Positions 34,121 through 42,086 are shown, numbered from the stretch's first letter. The stretch: DNA of 64,000 nt from Streptomyces olivochromogenes (GCF_001514115.1 NZ_KQ948451.1:145309-209308); one strand, 5' to 3'. Notes: a model not told the origin generated them from the letters alone. Made by a program: numbers and translations.

Positions 34121-35824
34121 ATGTCGACATCCATGGCCAGCAGGCAGGGCGACCGCCTGCCCACGAGCACCGCCAGACCGCCGGGCCGCTTCGATCGGCT
34201 CCGGCGGCACCGGCGGTGGCTGCTCGCGCTGGCGGTGGTCGCCCTGCTGGCCCAGATGGCGGTCGCGATGGTCACGGCGGCCGCGCAGCAGACGCCGACG
34301 ATCGACGAGCCGGTGTACGTGGGCACCGCGGAGACCTATGTGCGGGAACACAGCCTGCGCTTCAACCCCGAGCATCCGCCGCTGGGCAAGCTCATCATCG
34401 CGACCGGACTGGTGTTCGCCCATCCGCACCTGGACGCCCACTTCACGGGTGATCAGACGGCGCTCGGACGGCGGCTGCTGTACGAGTCGGGCAACGATCC
34501 CTGGCGGGTGATGCTGTGGGCGCGACTGCCGGTGATCGTGCTGACGCTGCTGTTCGGTCTGGTCGTCCTCGCGTTCGCCCGTGAACTCGTCGGCTCCGTG
34601 GGCGGGTTGGTGGCGCTCGCGCTGTACGCGTTCTCGCCCGACGTCATCACCAACGGCTCGCTCGCCACACTCGACGTACCGGCCGCCGGTTTCCTGCTGA
34701 CGTCGGTGTGGCTGGCGTGGCGGGCCCGGCGCCATCGACCCCTGCTCCACCTCGCTCTCGCGGGGGCGGCGCTCGGCGCGGCGCTCGCCACCAAGATGAG
34801 CACGCTGCCGGCGGTGCCGGTGCTGCTGCTCCTGGTGTTCCTCTCCTTCTGGCAGGCACGCCGCACGCCGGGCCTGGGCCTGCGCGCACAACCGCGGCTC
34901 GTCGGCCTGGGGGTGGCGGTGGCGGCCGGTACGGCGCTGGTGGCGCTCGCCGTCGTCTGGGCGACCTACCTGGTCGTCGACCCGCAGCTGCGCTGGACGG
35001 CCCCCGCGAACCTCCCGGCCGTGCACGGTCTGCGCGGGCTCGTGATCGACTGGCTGCCGGTGCCTCGGCCGTACCGCGACGGGATGCGGATCCAGTTCGG
35101 CTTCGAGAACGACGTGTGGACCGGCTTCCTGCTCGGACGGCTCTACCACGGCTCGCTCTGGTACTACTTGCCGGCCGCGCTGCTGGTGAAGACACCGCTC
35201 GGCATGATCGCGCTCTGGCTCATGGGCCTCGGCGTGATGGCCGCCGTGCCCCGGCTGCGGACCGCCGCCCCGTACGTCCTGCTCCCCCCGGCCGTCCTGC
35301 TGGCCGTGGCCATGACCGGGTCCCGGGACCTCGGCGTCAGATACGCCCTCTTCGTCCCGGTGTTCCTGGCGGTGGCGGCGGCCGGGGTCGTCGCCCTGCG
35401 CCGGCGCTGGGCCCACCTCGTCACGGCGGCGCTGGTCGGCTTCGTCGCGATCAGTTCGCTGCGCGCGTTCCCGTACTACCTGCCGTACTCCAACGAGGCG
35501 TTCGGCGGACCCTCGCAGACCCGTCTGCGGCTGCACGACTCGAACGTCGACTGGGGGCAGGACCTGGGCCGCCTGGCCGACCGTCTGTCCGAACGGTATC
35601 CGCACGAGCGGGTCTGGCTGGTCTACAAGGGCAGTGGTGTGCCCTCGTACTACGGGATCGAGGCGGCCGATCCGCGCAAGGTGCCGCCGAGCGAGGTGCA
35701 CGGACTGCTCGCCGTGTCGGACACCGCCGTCGCGAAGGCCGACGGCCGTCTGGCGGCGCTGCTCGACGGCGCCACGCCCATCGACGACGTCGGCCACTCG
35801 ATCACGATCTATCGTCGCGCGTGA
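34121..35824 (+). CDS. Phospholipid-carrier-dependent glycosyltransferase (GT39/ArnT-like)
   Basis: Integral membrane GT-C-fold glycosyltransferase, 567 residues with about 10-11 membrane helices. The first extracytoplasmic loop has the catalytic acidic pair in TPTIDEPVYVGTAETYV (about 58-74) and NPEHPPLGKLI, as in protein O-mannosyltransferase/ArnT families. A soluble C-terminal part after about 460 contains DSNVDWGQDLGRLADRL and GSGVPSYYGI. It transfers a sugar from a polyprenyl phosphate to protein or a wall polymer; the acceptor is unknown. AAAGGG precedes the ATG. It follows the GH114 gene by 102 bp and may share its envelope context. Confidence 0.85.
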   Translation: MSTSMASRQGDRLPTSTARPPGRFDRLRRHRRWLLALAVVALLAQMAVAMVTAAAQQTPTIDEPVYVGTAETYVREHSLRFNPEHPPLGKLIIATGLVFAHPHLDAHFTGDQTALGRRLLYESGNDPWRVMLWARLPVIVLTLLFGLVVLAFARELVGSVGGLVALALYAFSPDVITNGSLATLDVPAAGFLLTSVWLAWRARRHRPLLHLALAGAALGAALATKMSTLPAVPVLLLLVFLSFWQARRTPGLGLRAQPRLVGLGVAVAAGTALVALAVVWATYLVVDPQLRWTAPANLPAVHGLRGLVIDWLPVPRPYRDGMRIQFGFENDVWTGFLLGRLYHGSLWYYLPAALLVKTPLGMIALWLMGLGVMAAVPRLRTAAPYVLLPPAVLLAVAMTGSRDLGVRYALFVPVFLAVAAAGVVALRRRWAHLVTAALVGFVAISSLRAFPYYLPYSNEAFGGPSQTRLRLHDSNVDWGQDLGRLADRLSERYPHERVWLVYKGSGVPSYYGIEAADPRKVPPSEVHGLLAVSDTAVAKADGRLAALLDGATPIDDVGHSITIYRRA

Positions 35825-35834
35825 CCTCCGGGCG

Positions 35835-36368
35835 TCACGCGCGGGGAGCGAGCAGGTCCAGGGCCGCTCCCCAGGGGAACTCCGCGCGCAGGCCGTCCTC
35901 CCCCGGCTCCCCGGAGTAGCGGTCACCGAACCGGACACCCATCCCGCGCAGCCGCTCGACGCTCCCCCGGTACGCGGGGTGCGCCGCCAGCGCGTCGCTC
36001 ACACAGGGCAGTACGGCGATCGGGACGTCGAGGCCGTACGCCTCGTTCAGCGTGCCGAGCGCGAGGGTGTCGGATATGCCGGCCGCCCACTTGTTGACGG
36101 TGTTGAAGGTGGCCGGGGCGACGGCCACCGCGTCGGGGGCCGGGAAGGGGCGCGGGTCGCCCGGCGCCCGCCAGGCGGACCTGATCGGGCGACCGGTCTG
36201 CGCCTCGACGGCCGGCGCGTCGAAGAAGCCGAGCCCCTGCGGGGTGGCGATGACGCCGACCGCCCAACTCCGTTCCTGTGCCGTGGTGATCAGTTTGCTG
36301 ACGTCCCGCGCGACACCGGCCGCGCACACGACGACGTACAGGAAGGGCTTTTCGGCGTGTCCGGTCAC
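35835..36368 (-). CDS. Flavoprotein-family (FMN-binding) protein
   Basis: Member of the flavoprotein family (PF02441; phosphopantothenoylcysteine decarboxylase/UbiX-like fold), 177 residues. The GTG at 36368 is chosen: AGGG lies 8 bases upstream; an ATG at 36389 is the alternative. LYVVVCAAGVARDVSKLI starts the Rossmann-like fold; VAVAPATFNTVNKWAAGISDTLALG is the conserved cofactor-binding segment; VLPCVSDALAAHPAY follows. No catalytic function can be assigned. It is convergent with the GT39 gene (10 bp gap). Confidence 0.8.
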   Translation of the reverse strand: MTGHAEKPFLYVVVCAAGVARDVSKLITTAQERSWAVGVIATPQGLGFFDAPAVEAQTGRPIRSAWRAPGDPRPFPAPDAVAVAPATFNTVNKWAAGISDTLALGTLNEAYGLDVPIAVLPCVSDALAAHPAYRGSVERLRGMGVRFGDRYSGEPGEDGLRAEFPWGAALDLLAPRA

Positions 36369-36418
36369 GTGGGGAACCCTAGTGAACATGTGGGATCGCC
36401 GGTGGACACGCTGGGTGC

Positions 36419-36877
36419 CTAGTGGACCGGGAAGGTGTCCCCGCGTTCGGCTTGCGGGCGCGGGCCGAAGATGCGGCGCTCGTGCTCCTCGATGCGTACG
36501 TCGTTGATGCTGGCCTCGCGCCGGGTCATCAGCCCGTGCTCGTCGAACTCCCACAGCTCGTTGCCGTACGACCGCCACCACTGCCCGTCGGCGTCGTGCG
36601 ACTCGTACTGGAAGCGGACGGCGATGCGGTTGCCGTCGAAGGCCCACAGGTCCTTGCGCAGGGCGTACTCGTCTTCGCGCGCCCACTTGGCGGTGAGGAG
36701 TTCGACGATCTCGGCGCGGCCGGTGACGAAGGTGTCGCGGTTGCGCCAGACCGAGTCCTCGGAGTAGGCGAGGGCGACCTTGTGGGGATCACGGGTGTTC
36801 CAGGCGTCCTCGGCGGCCTGGACCTTCTGGACCGCGGTCTCACGGGTGAAGGGCGGGAGGGGCGGGCGGTCGTTCAT
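36419..36877 (-). CDS. DUF1348 / NTF2-like protein
   Basis: Small NTF2-fold protein of 152 residues in the DUF1348 group. [41 protein letters not shown] and [28 protein letters not shown] are the family blocks, and [28 protein letters not shown] the later strands. Function is unknown; the fold makes small cavities for hydrophobic ligands. It is divergent from a TetR gene, with two palindromes in between that look like TetR operators, so its expression is probably ligand-induced. Confidence 0.88.
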   Translation of the reverse strand: MNDRPPLPPFTRETAVQKVQAAEDAWNTRDPHKVALAYSEDSVWRNRDTFVTGRAEIVELLTAKWAREDEYALRKDLWAFDGNRIAVRFQYESHDADGQWWRSYGNELWEFDEHGLMTRREASINDVRIEEHERRIFGPRPQAERGDTFPVH

Positions 36878-36924
36878 GAGGGGGGTGTCCTTTCAGGTTC
36901 ACGCGAGTCTGCTCGACCCAAATG

Positions 36925-36940
36925 GAGAACGTGCGTTCTC
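36925..36940. promoter_or_regulatory. TetR operator candidate 1 (GAGAACG-TG-CGTTCTC)
   Basis: Perfect palindrome with 7-base arms, 48 bp from the start of the NTF2-like gene. Together with the copy 35 bp to the right it brackets the shared promoter region of the divergent pair. Confidence 0.7.
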
Positions 36941-36959
36941 ACCTTCGACTGCTAACGTA

Positions 36960-36975
36960 GAGAACGTTGGTTCTC
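36960..36975. promoter_or_regulatory. TetR operator candidate 2 (GAGAAC-GTTG-GTTCTC)
   Basis: Second copy of the GAGAAC/GTTCTC palindrome, 20 bp before the TetR start, just upstream of the AAGGAG ribosome site. The pair suggests autorepression and control of the NTF2-like gene. Confidence 0.7.
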
Positions 36976-36995
36976 GCGTCAAGGAGCAGCCCCGT

Positions 36996-37577
36996 ATGGA
37001 CAGCACATCCGCCCGCGAACAGGCCCTCGCCGCCGCCCGGGAACAAGCGCTGGACGCCGCGGAGGAGCTGTTCTACGCCCGTGGCATCCAGACCGTCGGC
37101 ATGGACGACATCCGCGGCGCCTCGGGGGTCTCCCTCAAGCGGCTCTACCAGCTGTTCCCGGCGAAGGAGCTCCTGGTCGAGGCGTATCTCGAGCGGCGCG
37201 ACGTGCGCTGGCGGCAGCGGCTGGCCGAGCACGTCGACGGGTACGAGGAGCCCGGGCGGCGGATCCTGGCGGTGTTCGAATGGCTGGGGCAGTGGTTCGC
37301 CGAGCCCGACTTCCGCGGGTGCGCCTGGATCAACTCATACGGCGAACTGGGCGCGACCTCACCACGCGTGGTCGCCCAGGTCCGCGGCCACAAGGGAGCG
37401 TTCAAGGACTACCTGGGCGGCCTGGTGACCGCCGCGGGACTTCCCGGCGCCCTCACCGACCAGCTGTTCCTGCTGGCCGAGGGCGCCATGGTCACCGCGG
37501 GCATCGCACGAAGCACGGAGCCGGCCGAGCAGGCGGGCGGGGCGGCACGGGTGCTCGTCGAGACCCAGCGACGATAG
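36996..37577 (+). CDS. TetR-family transcriptional repressor
   Basis: Dimeric repressor of 193 residues. The ATG at 36996 has AAGGAG 9 bases upstream. The HTH is at about 15-62: QALDAAEELFYARGIQTVGMDDIRGASGVSLKRLYQLFPAKELLVEAYL. The C-terminal ligand domain includes WFAEPDFRGCAWINSYGELG, typical of the TetR_C_33/YcdC-like group with a cysteine in a predicted pocket. It most likely represses itself and the divergent NTF2-like gene through the twin GAGAAC palindromes. Confidence 0.9.
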   Translation: MDSTSAREQALAAAREQALDAAEELFYARGIQTVGMDDIRGASGVSLKRLYQLFPAKELLVEAYLERRDVRWRQRLAEHVDGYEEPGRRILAVFEWLGQWFAEPDFRGCAWINSYGELGATSPRVVAQVRGHKGAFKDYLGGLVTAAGLPGALTDQLFLLAEGAMVTAGIARSTEPAEQAGGAARVLVETQRR

Positions 37578-37579
37578 GT

Positions 37580-37761
37580 CCTGTCCGGCGGATCAGGTCG
37601 CAGGCAACGGGCGGCGCCTCATGAACGCGGGTGAGCGGGGGCTGGTGCGTCCGGCTGCAAGGCGGAGGAGGAGGACGTCGACGCGATGGGGTCCCCCTGC
37701 TCGAAGAGCCTGAGGGAGGGCGCGCCAAGCCCCGCGTCTGCGGCATGATCCGCCGGACAGG
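37580..37761. mobile_element. MITE-like 182-bp palindromic element
   Basis: A 16-base perfect terminal inverted repeat, CCTGTCCGGCGGATCA (37580-37595) and its complement (37746-37761), bounds a non-coding core. The element starts 3 bp after the TetR stop codon and lies between convergent genes. The core has GGGGTCCCCCTGCTCGAAGA, like the element at 7850. Very similar sequences are, from memory, abundant between genes in Streptomyces. No target duplication was found. It may serve as a terminator. The remaining 37762-37897 holds no gene, only GTC(G)AGT-rich short repeats. Confidence 0.65.
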
Positions 37762-37897
37762 CCCAGGCCGACGCCCGGCGGGGGCGGCCGGCGTGAGTCG
37801 GCCGTCCCCGTCGAGTGGTCCCGGCGGTCGTCGAGTGGTCCTCGGCGGTCGTCGAGTCGTTCCCTGGTCTCGTCGCGTGGGCCTCGTCGCGTGGGCC

Positions 37898-38098
37898 TCA
37901 GCTCTCGGAGACGGTGATGGCGCCCACCGGGCAGGCCCGCGCGGCTTCCCGGACCAGCGGGTCACCGCCGCCGTCCTCACGGCCGGGCAACAGCGCGCTG
38001 AAGCCGTCGTCGTCCTGGGTGAAGACGTTCGGCGCGGTCAGCGCGCACTGTCCCGCGCCGATGCACACGTCCTTGTCGATGGCGATCTCGATACTCAT
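37898..38098 (-). CDS. Ferredoxin, 3Fe-4S type
   Basis: Small electron carrier of 66 residues: [26 protein letters not shown]...ACPVGAITV. Cysteines C12, C18 and C56 are present while the usual fourth position holds Ala or Gly (CIGAGQC), which is the 3Fe-4S pattern of Streptomyces P450-linked ferredoxins. The gene starts 13 bp after the P450 stop on the same strand, so it almost certainly reduces that P450. Confidence 0.93.
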   Translation of the reverse strand: MSIEIAIDKDVCIGAGQCALTAPNVFTQDDDGFSALLPGREDGGGDPLVREAARACPVGAITVSES

Positions 38099-38111
38099 GG
38101 CCGCCAGCCTC

Positions 38112-39299
38112 TTACCAGGTCACGGGGAGTTCCAGCATCCCCTGGATCGTGTCTCCCGCTTTGAAGGGAATCTCGTCCGCCGGCACGGCCAGACGCAGTC
38201 CGGGCAACCGGTCGAAGAGCGACAGCAGGGCGATCTCCATCTCGGCGCGGGCGAGGTTCTGGCCGAGGCACTGGTGGATGCCGAAGCCGAACGCGACGTG
38301 ATGACGGGCCGAACGGTGCCAGTCCAGGGCGTCCGGCTCGGGGAAGGTGCCCGCGTCACGGTTGATGACGGAGGTCGAGAAGACCACGCCCTCGTCGGCG
38401 CGGATCGTCGCCCCTGCCACCTCGATGTCCTCGGTGGCCACCCGCAGCAGCCCGTCGGCGATGGACAGGAAGCGCAGCAGTTCCTCCACGGCGGCGGGCA
38501 TGAGCGTCGGCTCGGCGCGCAGTTCCGCCAGCTGCTCGGGATGGTGCAGCAGGGTGAACGTGCCGAGCGAGATCATGTTCGCGGTCGTCTCGTGCCCGGC
38601 GACCAGCAGGATCGTCGCCAGACTGATCAGCTCCTCGCGGTCCACCTTCCCCTCGCGCAGCTGTTCGTGGATGAGCTCGTCGAGGAGCCCGTCCCCCGGG
38701 TCCTTCCACTTGCGGTCGATCAGCGCCCCGAAGTACGCCTCCAGCTGGTCGCGCGCGTCCTGGGTGTCCGCGGCGGCCGGGCCGCGCAGCAGCCTGCGGG
38801 ACTGTTCCTCGAAGAACTCGTGGTCGGCGTACGGGACGCCGAGCAGCGCGCAGATCACCATCGAGGGCACCGGCAGCGCGAAGGCACTGACCAGTTCGAT
38901 GGGCGGGCCCTGCCGCTCCACGGCGTCCAGCAGCCGGTCGACGGTTTCCTGGATGCGCGGACGCAGGGCCGCGGTCCGTTTCAGGGTGAAGCTCGGCACG
39001 AGCATGCGGCGCTGGGTGTGGTGGGCGGGATCGTCGAGCCCGAGCAGCGCGACCCGCCGGTTGCGGGACTGGGCGAACCGCTCCGTGGGCATCGGGAACG
39101 CCGGGCGGGTGCGGTCGGACGAGAGCCGGGGATCGGTGAGCAGTTCGCGGGCGGTGCCGTGCCCGGTGACGACCCACACGTTGCGCCCGTCGAACAGGGA
39201 GACGCGGGACAGGGGGTGTGCCTCGCGCAGGGCGTCGTAGGCGGTGGGCGGGTGGTAGGGACACGTGCGGTCCTGGGGGAAGGCAACGGGTTCTGTCAT
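38112..39299 (-). CDS. Cytochrome P450 (CYP105-like)
   Basis: Soluble haem monooxygenase of 395 residues. The ATG at 39299 has GAGG 6 bases upstream. The I-helix is [11 protein letters not shown] (about 240-250), the K-helix ExxR is in EELLRFL, and the haem loop is [15 protein letters not shown] with the Cys ligand near 345. The opening [29 protein letters not shown] and the haem loop resemble CYP105 enzymes, often xenobiotic- or antibiotic-modifying. The partner ferredoxin follows immediately; a reductase is not nearby. A 19-bp inverted repeat 43 bp upstream may be an operator. Confidence 0.93.
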   Translation of the reverse strand: MTEPVAFPQDRTCPYHPPTAYDALREAHPLSRVSLFDGRNVWVVTGHGTARELLTDPRLSSDRTRPAFPMPTERFAQSRNRRVALLGLDDPAHHTQRRMLVPSFTLKRTAALRPRIQETVDRLLDAVERQGPPIELVSAFALPVPSMVICALLGVPYADHEFFEEQSRRLLRGPAAADTQDARDQLEAYFGALIDRKWKDPGDGLLDELIHEQLREGKVDREELISLATILLVAGHETTANMISLGTFTLLHHPEQLAELRAEPTLMPAAVEELLRFLSIADGLLRVATEDIEVAGATIRADEGVVFSTSVINRDAGTFPEPDALDWHRSARHHVAFGFGIHQCLGQNLARAEMEIALLSLFDRLPGLRLAVPADEIPFKAGDTIQGMLELPVTW

Positions 39300-39341
39300 G
39301 AGTGACCTCGCAAGCGATGGTTCCCTCTTGCCGATCTTCAT

Positions 39342-39360
39342 TAGATGCCCCAGGCACCTA
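39342..39360. promoter_or_regulatory. Inverted repeat upstream of the P450
   Basis: TAGATGCC-CCA-GGCACCTA has 8-base arms with one mismatch, 43 bp before the P450 start. Position and size fit a repressor site for the P450-ferredoxin operon; no regulator gene is adjacent. The rest of the 301-bp gap 39300-39600 shows nothing else. Confidence 0.4.
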
Positions 39361-39600
39361 TAGGAGCCACACAAAGTTCGGCCAGATGCCCCGGACGGAC
39401 CATCTGGCCGATCACCGTCGCCGGTCGGGGCGGCCGCCGGGCTCCCACGGGCCTCGGCCGCCGCCCGGGTGCCGTACGTACGGCGCGTGTGTGGCTCGAT
39501 CCAACCGCTACCTCCACGGTACACACCCGCCTTCGGTGGCTCGGTGACGTCCTCGCGTAATTCGCTTGCACGGGCGGCTCGAGGGCCCCAGGATCTGCCC

Positions 39601-39708
39601 ATGCCCACGATCGAAGCCCTCCTGCCGCCGACCTCCGCCGCCGCTCGTCCGGTGCGGGTCCAGCAGCAGCCCGGCCGTCCGCGGAGGCCCAAGCTTCCCC
39701 GGTCGTGA
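39601..39708 (+). CDS. 35-residue leader ORF coupled to LysE exporter
   Basis: Short frame MPTIEALLPPTSAAARPVRV... ending PRRPKLPRS, with AGGA 7 bases before its ATG. Its stop overlaps the GTG of the LysE gene (GTGA), so ribosomes leaving this ORF can start the exporter. It is rich in Pro and Arg near the end. It could be a leader peptide that senses Arg supply, or a chance ORF; the coupling geometry favours translation. Confidence 0.45.
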   Translation: MPTIEALLPPTSAAARPVRVQQQPGRPRRPKLPRS

Positions 39709-40334
39709 CCGCCGCGCTCGTCGCGGGGCTTCTCGCGGGCTATGGCATCGCCATCCCCGTCGGAGCGGTCGCGACCTATCTCGTCTCCCTCACCGCCCGT
39801 ACGTCCCTGAGAACCGGCGGGTGCGCCGCACTGGGCGTCGCGACCGCCGACGGGCTGTACGCCCTGGTCGCCGCCCTCGGGGGCGCCGCGCTCGCCGCCG
39901 CGCTGCGACCGGTGCTCGTGCCGTTGCGCTGGGCCTCCGCTCTGGTGCTGCTCGCCATGGCCGTACGCGGCGCGGTCGGCGCGGTGCGCCAGTACCGCGA
40001 ACAGCGGCTCACGGCCCGGTCCGTACGGGACCCGGTGCACCCGGCGCGCGCGTACCTGACCCTGCTCGGGATCACCCTCCTCAACCCCACCACCGTGATC
40101 TACTTCGCCGCCCTGGTCCTCGGCAGCCGGACGGCCGAGGCGGTGCGCCCCCTGGAGCAGGGGGTGTTCGTGCTCGCCGCGTTCGTCGCGTCCGCGAGCT
40201 GGCAACTCCTGCTCGCCGGCGGCGGCGCGCTGCTCGGCCGGGCGCTGACGGGACACCGGGGGCGGCTGGTCACGGCGCTCGCGTCGAGTGCCGTGATCGT
40301 GGTGCTGGCGATACGGATGCTCGTCGCACCATGA
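39705..40334 (+). CDS. LysE-family amino-acid/metabolite exporter
   Basis: Inner-membrane exporter of 209 residues with about 6 helices. ALVAGLLAGYGIAIPVGAVATYLV carries the conserved G-x-x-IPVG opening, and LLGITLLNPTTVIYFAALVLG the NP-T motif in the central helix, both typical of LysE/RhtB transporters. CAALGVATADGLYALVAALGGAAL is the second helix pair. Substrate could be basic amino acids, homoserine or cysteine derivatives. GTG start with no own ribosome site; translation is coupled to the leader ORF. Confidence 0.85.
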   Translation: MTAALVAGLLAGYGIAIPVGAVATYLVSLTARTSLRTGGCAALGVATADGLYALVAALGGAALAAALRPVLVPLRWASALVLLAMAVRGAVGAVRQYREQRLTARSVRDPVHPARAYLTLLGITLLNPTTVIYFAALVLGSRTAEAVRPLEQGVFVLAAFVASASWQLLLAGGGALLGRALTGHRGRLVTALASSAVIVVLAIRMLVAP

Positions 40335-40366
40335 GGAGTCACCGTGAGGAGTCGCCATGAGGAGTG
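40328..40366 (+). repeat. Three 13-bp tandem repeats at the LysE stop
   Basis: ACCATGAGGAGTC, ACCGTGAGGAGTC and GCCATGAGGAGTG follow each other at 40328, 40341 and 40354. The first overlaps the LysE stop codon. Each unit looks like a start codon plus a ribosome site. Further on, ATGATTC (40396-40402) pairs with GAATCAT (40420-40426) upstream of the next gene. Confidence 0.6.
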
Positions 40367-40467
40367 GAGCTCGCGCACCTGCGGGCCGGGTGCGGATGAT
40401 TCGCGTCGGTGCTGGTGTTGAATCATGCCGAGACAGGATCAGCACGAGCGACGATGGGACGGAAGTC

Positions 40468-40911
40468 ATGCCTCTTGAGGGTGAGTACGAACCCAGCCCG
40501 ACGCAGTGGGTGCGCGACCAGGTGGAGTTGTACGAGGGCTCCGGCGGCACCAAGGGGACCACGCTGCTGGACACGGGACTGCCGGTCATCATTCTCACGA
40601 CCCGGGGTGCCAAGAGCGGCAAGATCCGCAAGACCCCGCTGATGCGGGTCGAGAACGACGGACGTTATGCGGTGGTCGCCTCGCAGGGCGGCGCCCCCAA
40701 GCACCCGGTCTGGTACTTCAACGTGCAGTCCGATCCGCACGTGGAGCTCCAGGACGGGGCCGAGCGCCAGGACATGACGGCGCGTGAGATCACGGGTGAG
40801 GAGAAGGCCCAGTGGTGGGAGCGCGCTGTCGCCGCGTACCCCCCGTACGCCGACTACCAGAAGAAGACGGACCGCGAAATCCCCGTCTTCGTGCTGGAGC
40901 CGACGGACTGA
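40468..40911 (+). CDS. Deazaflavin-dependent nitroreductase (DDN family)
   Basis: F420H2-dependent reductase-family protein of 147 residues. The ATG at 40468 follows [67 protein letters not shown] is the complete DDN signature: [10 protein letters not shown] binds the F420 phosphate side and [11 protein letters not shown] is the conserved core. ARE(I)[37 protein letters not shown] ends the domain. The natural substrate is unknown; relatives act on menaquinone, nitroimidazoles or mycotoxins. Confidence 0.92.
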   Translation: MPLEGEYEPSPTQWVRDQVELYEGSGGTKGTTLLDTGLPVIILTTRGAKSGKIRKTPLMRVENDGRYAVVASQGGAPKHPVWYFNVQSDPHVELQDGAERQDMTAREITGEEKAQWWERAVAAYPPYADYQKKTDREIPVFVLEPTD

Positions 40912-40930
40912 CCGCTCCTCACAGAAGATC

Positions 40931-41002
40931 CGTCCGACCGACCCGGACTGAGATTCCGTCCGACCGGACTGAGATTTCGTCCGACCGACCGGACTGAGAT
41001 TT
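40931..41002. repeat. Three imperfect tandem repeats after the nitroreductase gene
   Basis: Units at 40931-40956, 40957-40977 and 40978-41002 share CGTCCGACCG and GGACTGAGATT. The second unit lacks 4-5 central bases. They lie between convergent genes. Confidence 0.65.
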
Positions 41003-41049
41003 CGTGGAAATCGGTGCGCATGATCCGTCGCGCGCCGGGCACCCGTGCC

Positions 41050-41553
41050 TCAGGCCCCGCCGCGCTCCCCCGTCGCGGCGGGGCTTTCCGCTGTCACCTT
41101 CCCGCGCGCCGCGGTCTGTGCCGCACCCGCGTCGGTGACGTCCAGGAAGATCTGGTCGGCCTCCGGGACGGTGTGGGCGACGGAGCGTTTGATGCGGACG
41201 GCGACCTCCTCGACCTCCTCGCCGTCCAGGCCCGGCACGAGGTCGATCCGGGCGGCGACCAGGGTCGAGTCGAGTCCGAGCTGCATGGTGAGCAGCGCCT
41301 CCACGCTGTCGATCTCGGGCTGCGCCTCCAGCAGGGCCCGGATCCGACGGCTCGCCTCCTCGTCGGCGCCCCGCCCGAGGAACACCTCGTTCACGCTGTC
41401 GGCGACGGAGTGAGCCGCCTCGGAGAGGAGCGCGGGTGAGCCCGCGAGGAGGCCGCCCACCGCCTTGGCCACGGCGATCAACAGGTTGGCGCCCAGGGCG
41501 ACCAGCACGGTGAGGCGCGTCCTGCGGTCCGACTTGTTCGGCTTCCGGTTCAC
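41050..41553 (-). CDS. Cation diffusion facilitator shortened by in-frame deletion
   Basis: The 167-residue product joins the first helix and half of the second helix of a CDF metal transporter (RLTVLVALGANLLIAVAKAVGG, then LLSEAAHSVADSVNEVFL with the HxxxD metal residues) directly to the C-terminal cytoplasmic metal-binding domain (ADEEASRRIRALLEAQPEIDSVEALLTMQLGLDSTLVAARIDLVPGLD). Residues for TM3-TM6 are missing between about F58 and A63, yet the frame is kept. It cannot be a normal transporter and may be a pseudogene or a small regulatory relative. The GTG at 41553 has only a weak GAG upstream. It may be recently deleted, as both flanks still look conserved. Confidence 0.75.
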   Translation of the reverse strand: MNRKPNKSDRRTRLTVLVALGANLLIAVAKAVGGLLAGSPALLSEAAHSVADSVNEVFLGRGADEEASRRIRALLEAQPEIDSVEALLTMQLGLDSTLVAARIDLVPGLDGEEVEEVAVRIKRSVAHTVPEADQIFLDVTDAGAAQTAARGKVTAESPAATGERGGA

Positions 41554-41664
41554 CTCGGCCGGTTTCCCCTGCGTGGCCGCCTCACACTTCGGCGTACGCC
41601 CACGCCCTCTACCCCGCGCCCGGATTCGGTGACACCGTCGGCCTCGACCAAGAAGGAGGACCAG

Positions 41665-41982
41665 GTGTCCAAGAAGGTGTCCAAGAAGCCGAGGAAACTC
41701 AAGCTCCCCCTCGCCTACAAGCCCCTCGGCTTCGCGCTGGGCTGGGCGAGCGGCGCGCTGGCCGGGATCGCCTTCCGGGCGACCTGGAAGGCGATCCGGC
41801 ACGAGGAGGACGCACCCGACGCCCTGGACAAGGACCGGGGTTGGGGCGAGGTGCTGCTCGCCGCGGCCCTTCAGGGCGCCTTGTTCGCGGTGGCGCGCAG
41901 CGCCGCGGACCGTACGGGCGCGAAGGCCGTCGAGCGCTCGACGGGGGTTTGGCCGTCCTCGGACAAGGGCGGCCGGGACTGA
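41665..41982 (+). CDS. DUF4235 small membrane protein
   Basis: A 105-residue protein of the actinobacterial DUF4235 group. The GTG at 41665 follows AAGGAGGA by 4 bases; the start region is a repeated GTGTCCAAGAAG (VSKKVSKK). Two hydrophobic segments, YKPLGFALGWASGALAGIAFRATW (about 19-42) and GEVLLAAALQGALFAVARSAADR (about 60-82), frame the family motif. Function is unknown. It is divergent from the shortened CDF gene. Confidence 0.85.
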   Translation: MSKKVSKKPRKLKLPLAYKPLGFALGWASGALAGIAFRATWKAIRHEEDAPDALDKDRGWGEVLLAAALQGALFAVARSAADRTGAKAVERSTGVWPSSDKGGRD

Positions 41983-42026
41983 GGACCGGCGACCCGCGCG
42001 AGACCGGCCTGGCGCGGGCCGGGCGC

Positions 42027-42086
42027 TCAGCCCTGTTCCGGTCAGCCCTGTTGCGGTCAGCCCTGTTGCGGTCAGCCCTGTTTGGG
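42027..42086. repeat. Four 15-bp tandem repeats spanning the VOC gene stop
   Basis: TCAGCCCTGTTGCGG-type units start at 42027, 42042, 42057 and 42072; the second and third are identical. The fourth contains the VOC stop codon (read on the minus strand as ...CAGGGCTGA), so the gene's end has been copied three times downstream. Confidence 0.85.

Noticed and set aside
37898..39299. Biosynthetic gene cluster around the P450 (and FAAL)
   Set aside because: No PKS, NRPS, terpene or RiPP genes are within the window; P450 plus ferredoxin and a lone FAAL are not enough to call a cluster.
42027..42086. CRISPR-like array
   Set aside because: The 15-bp units are contiguous without unique spacers and there are no cas genes; it is a simple tandem repeat.
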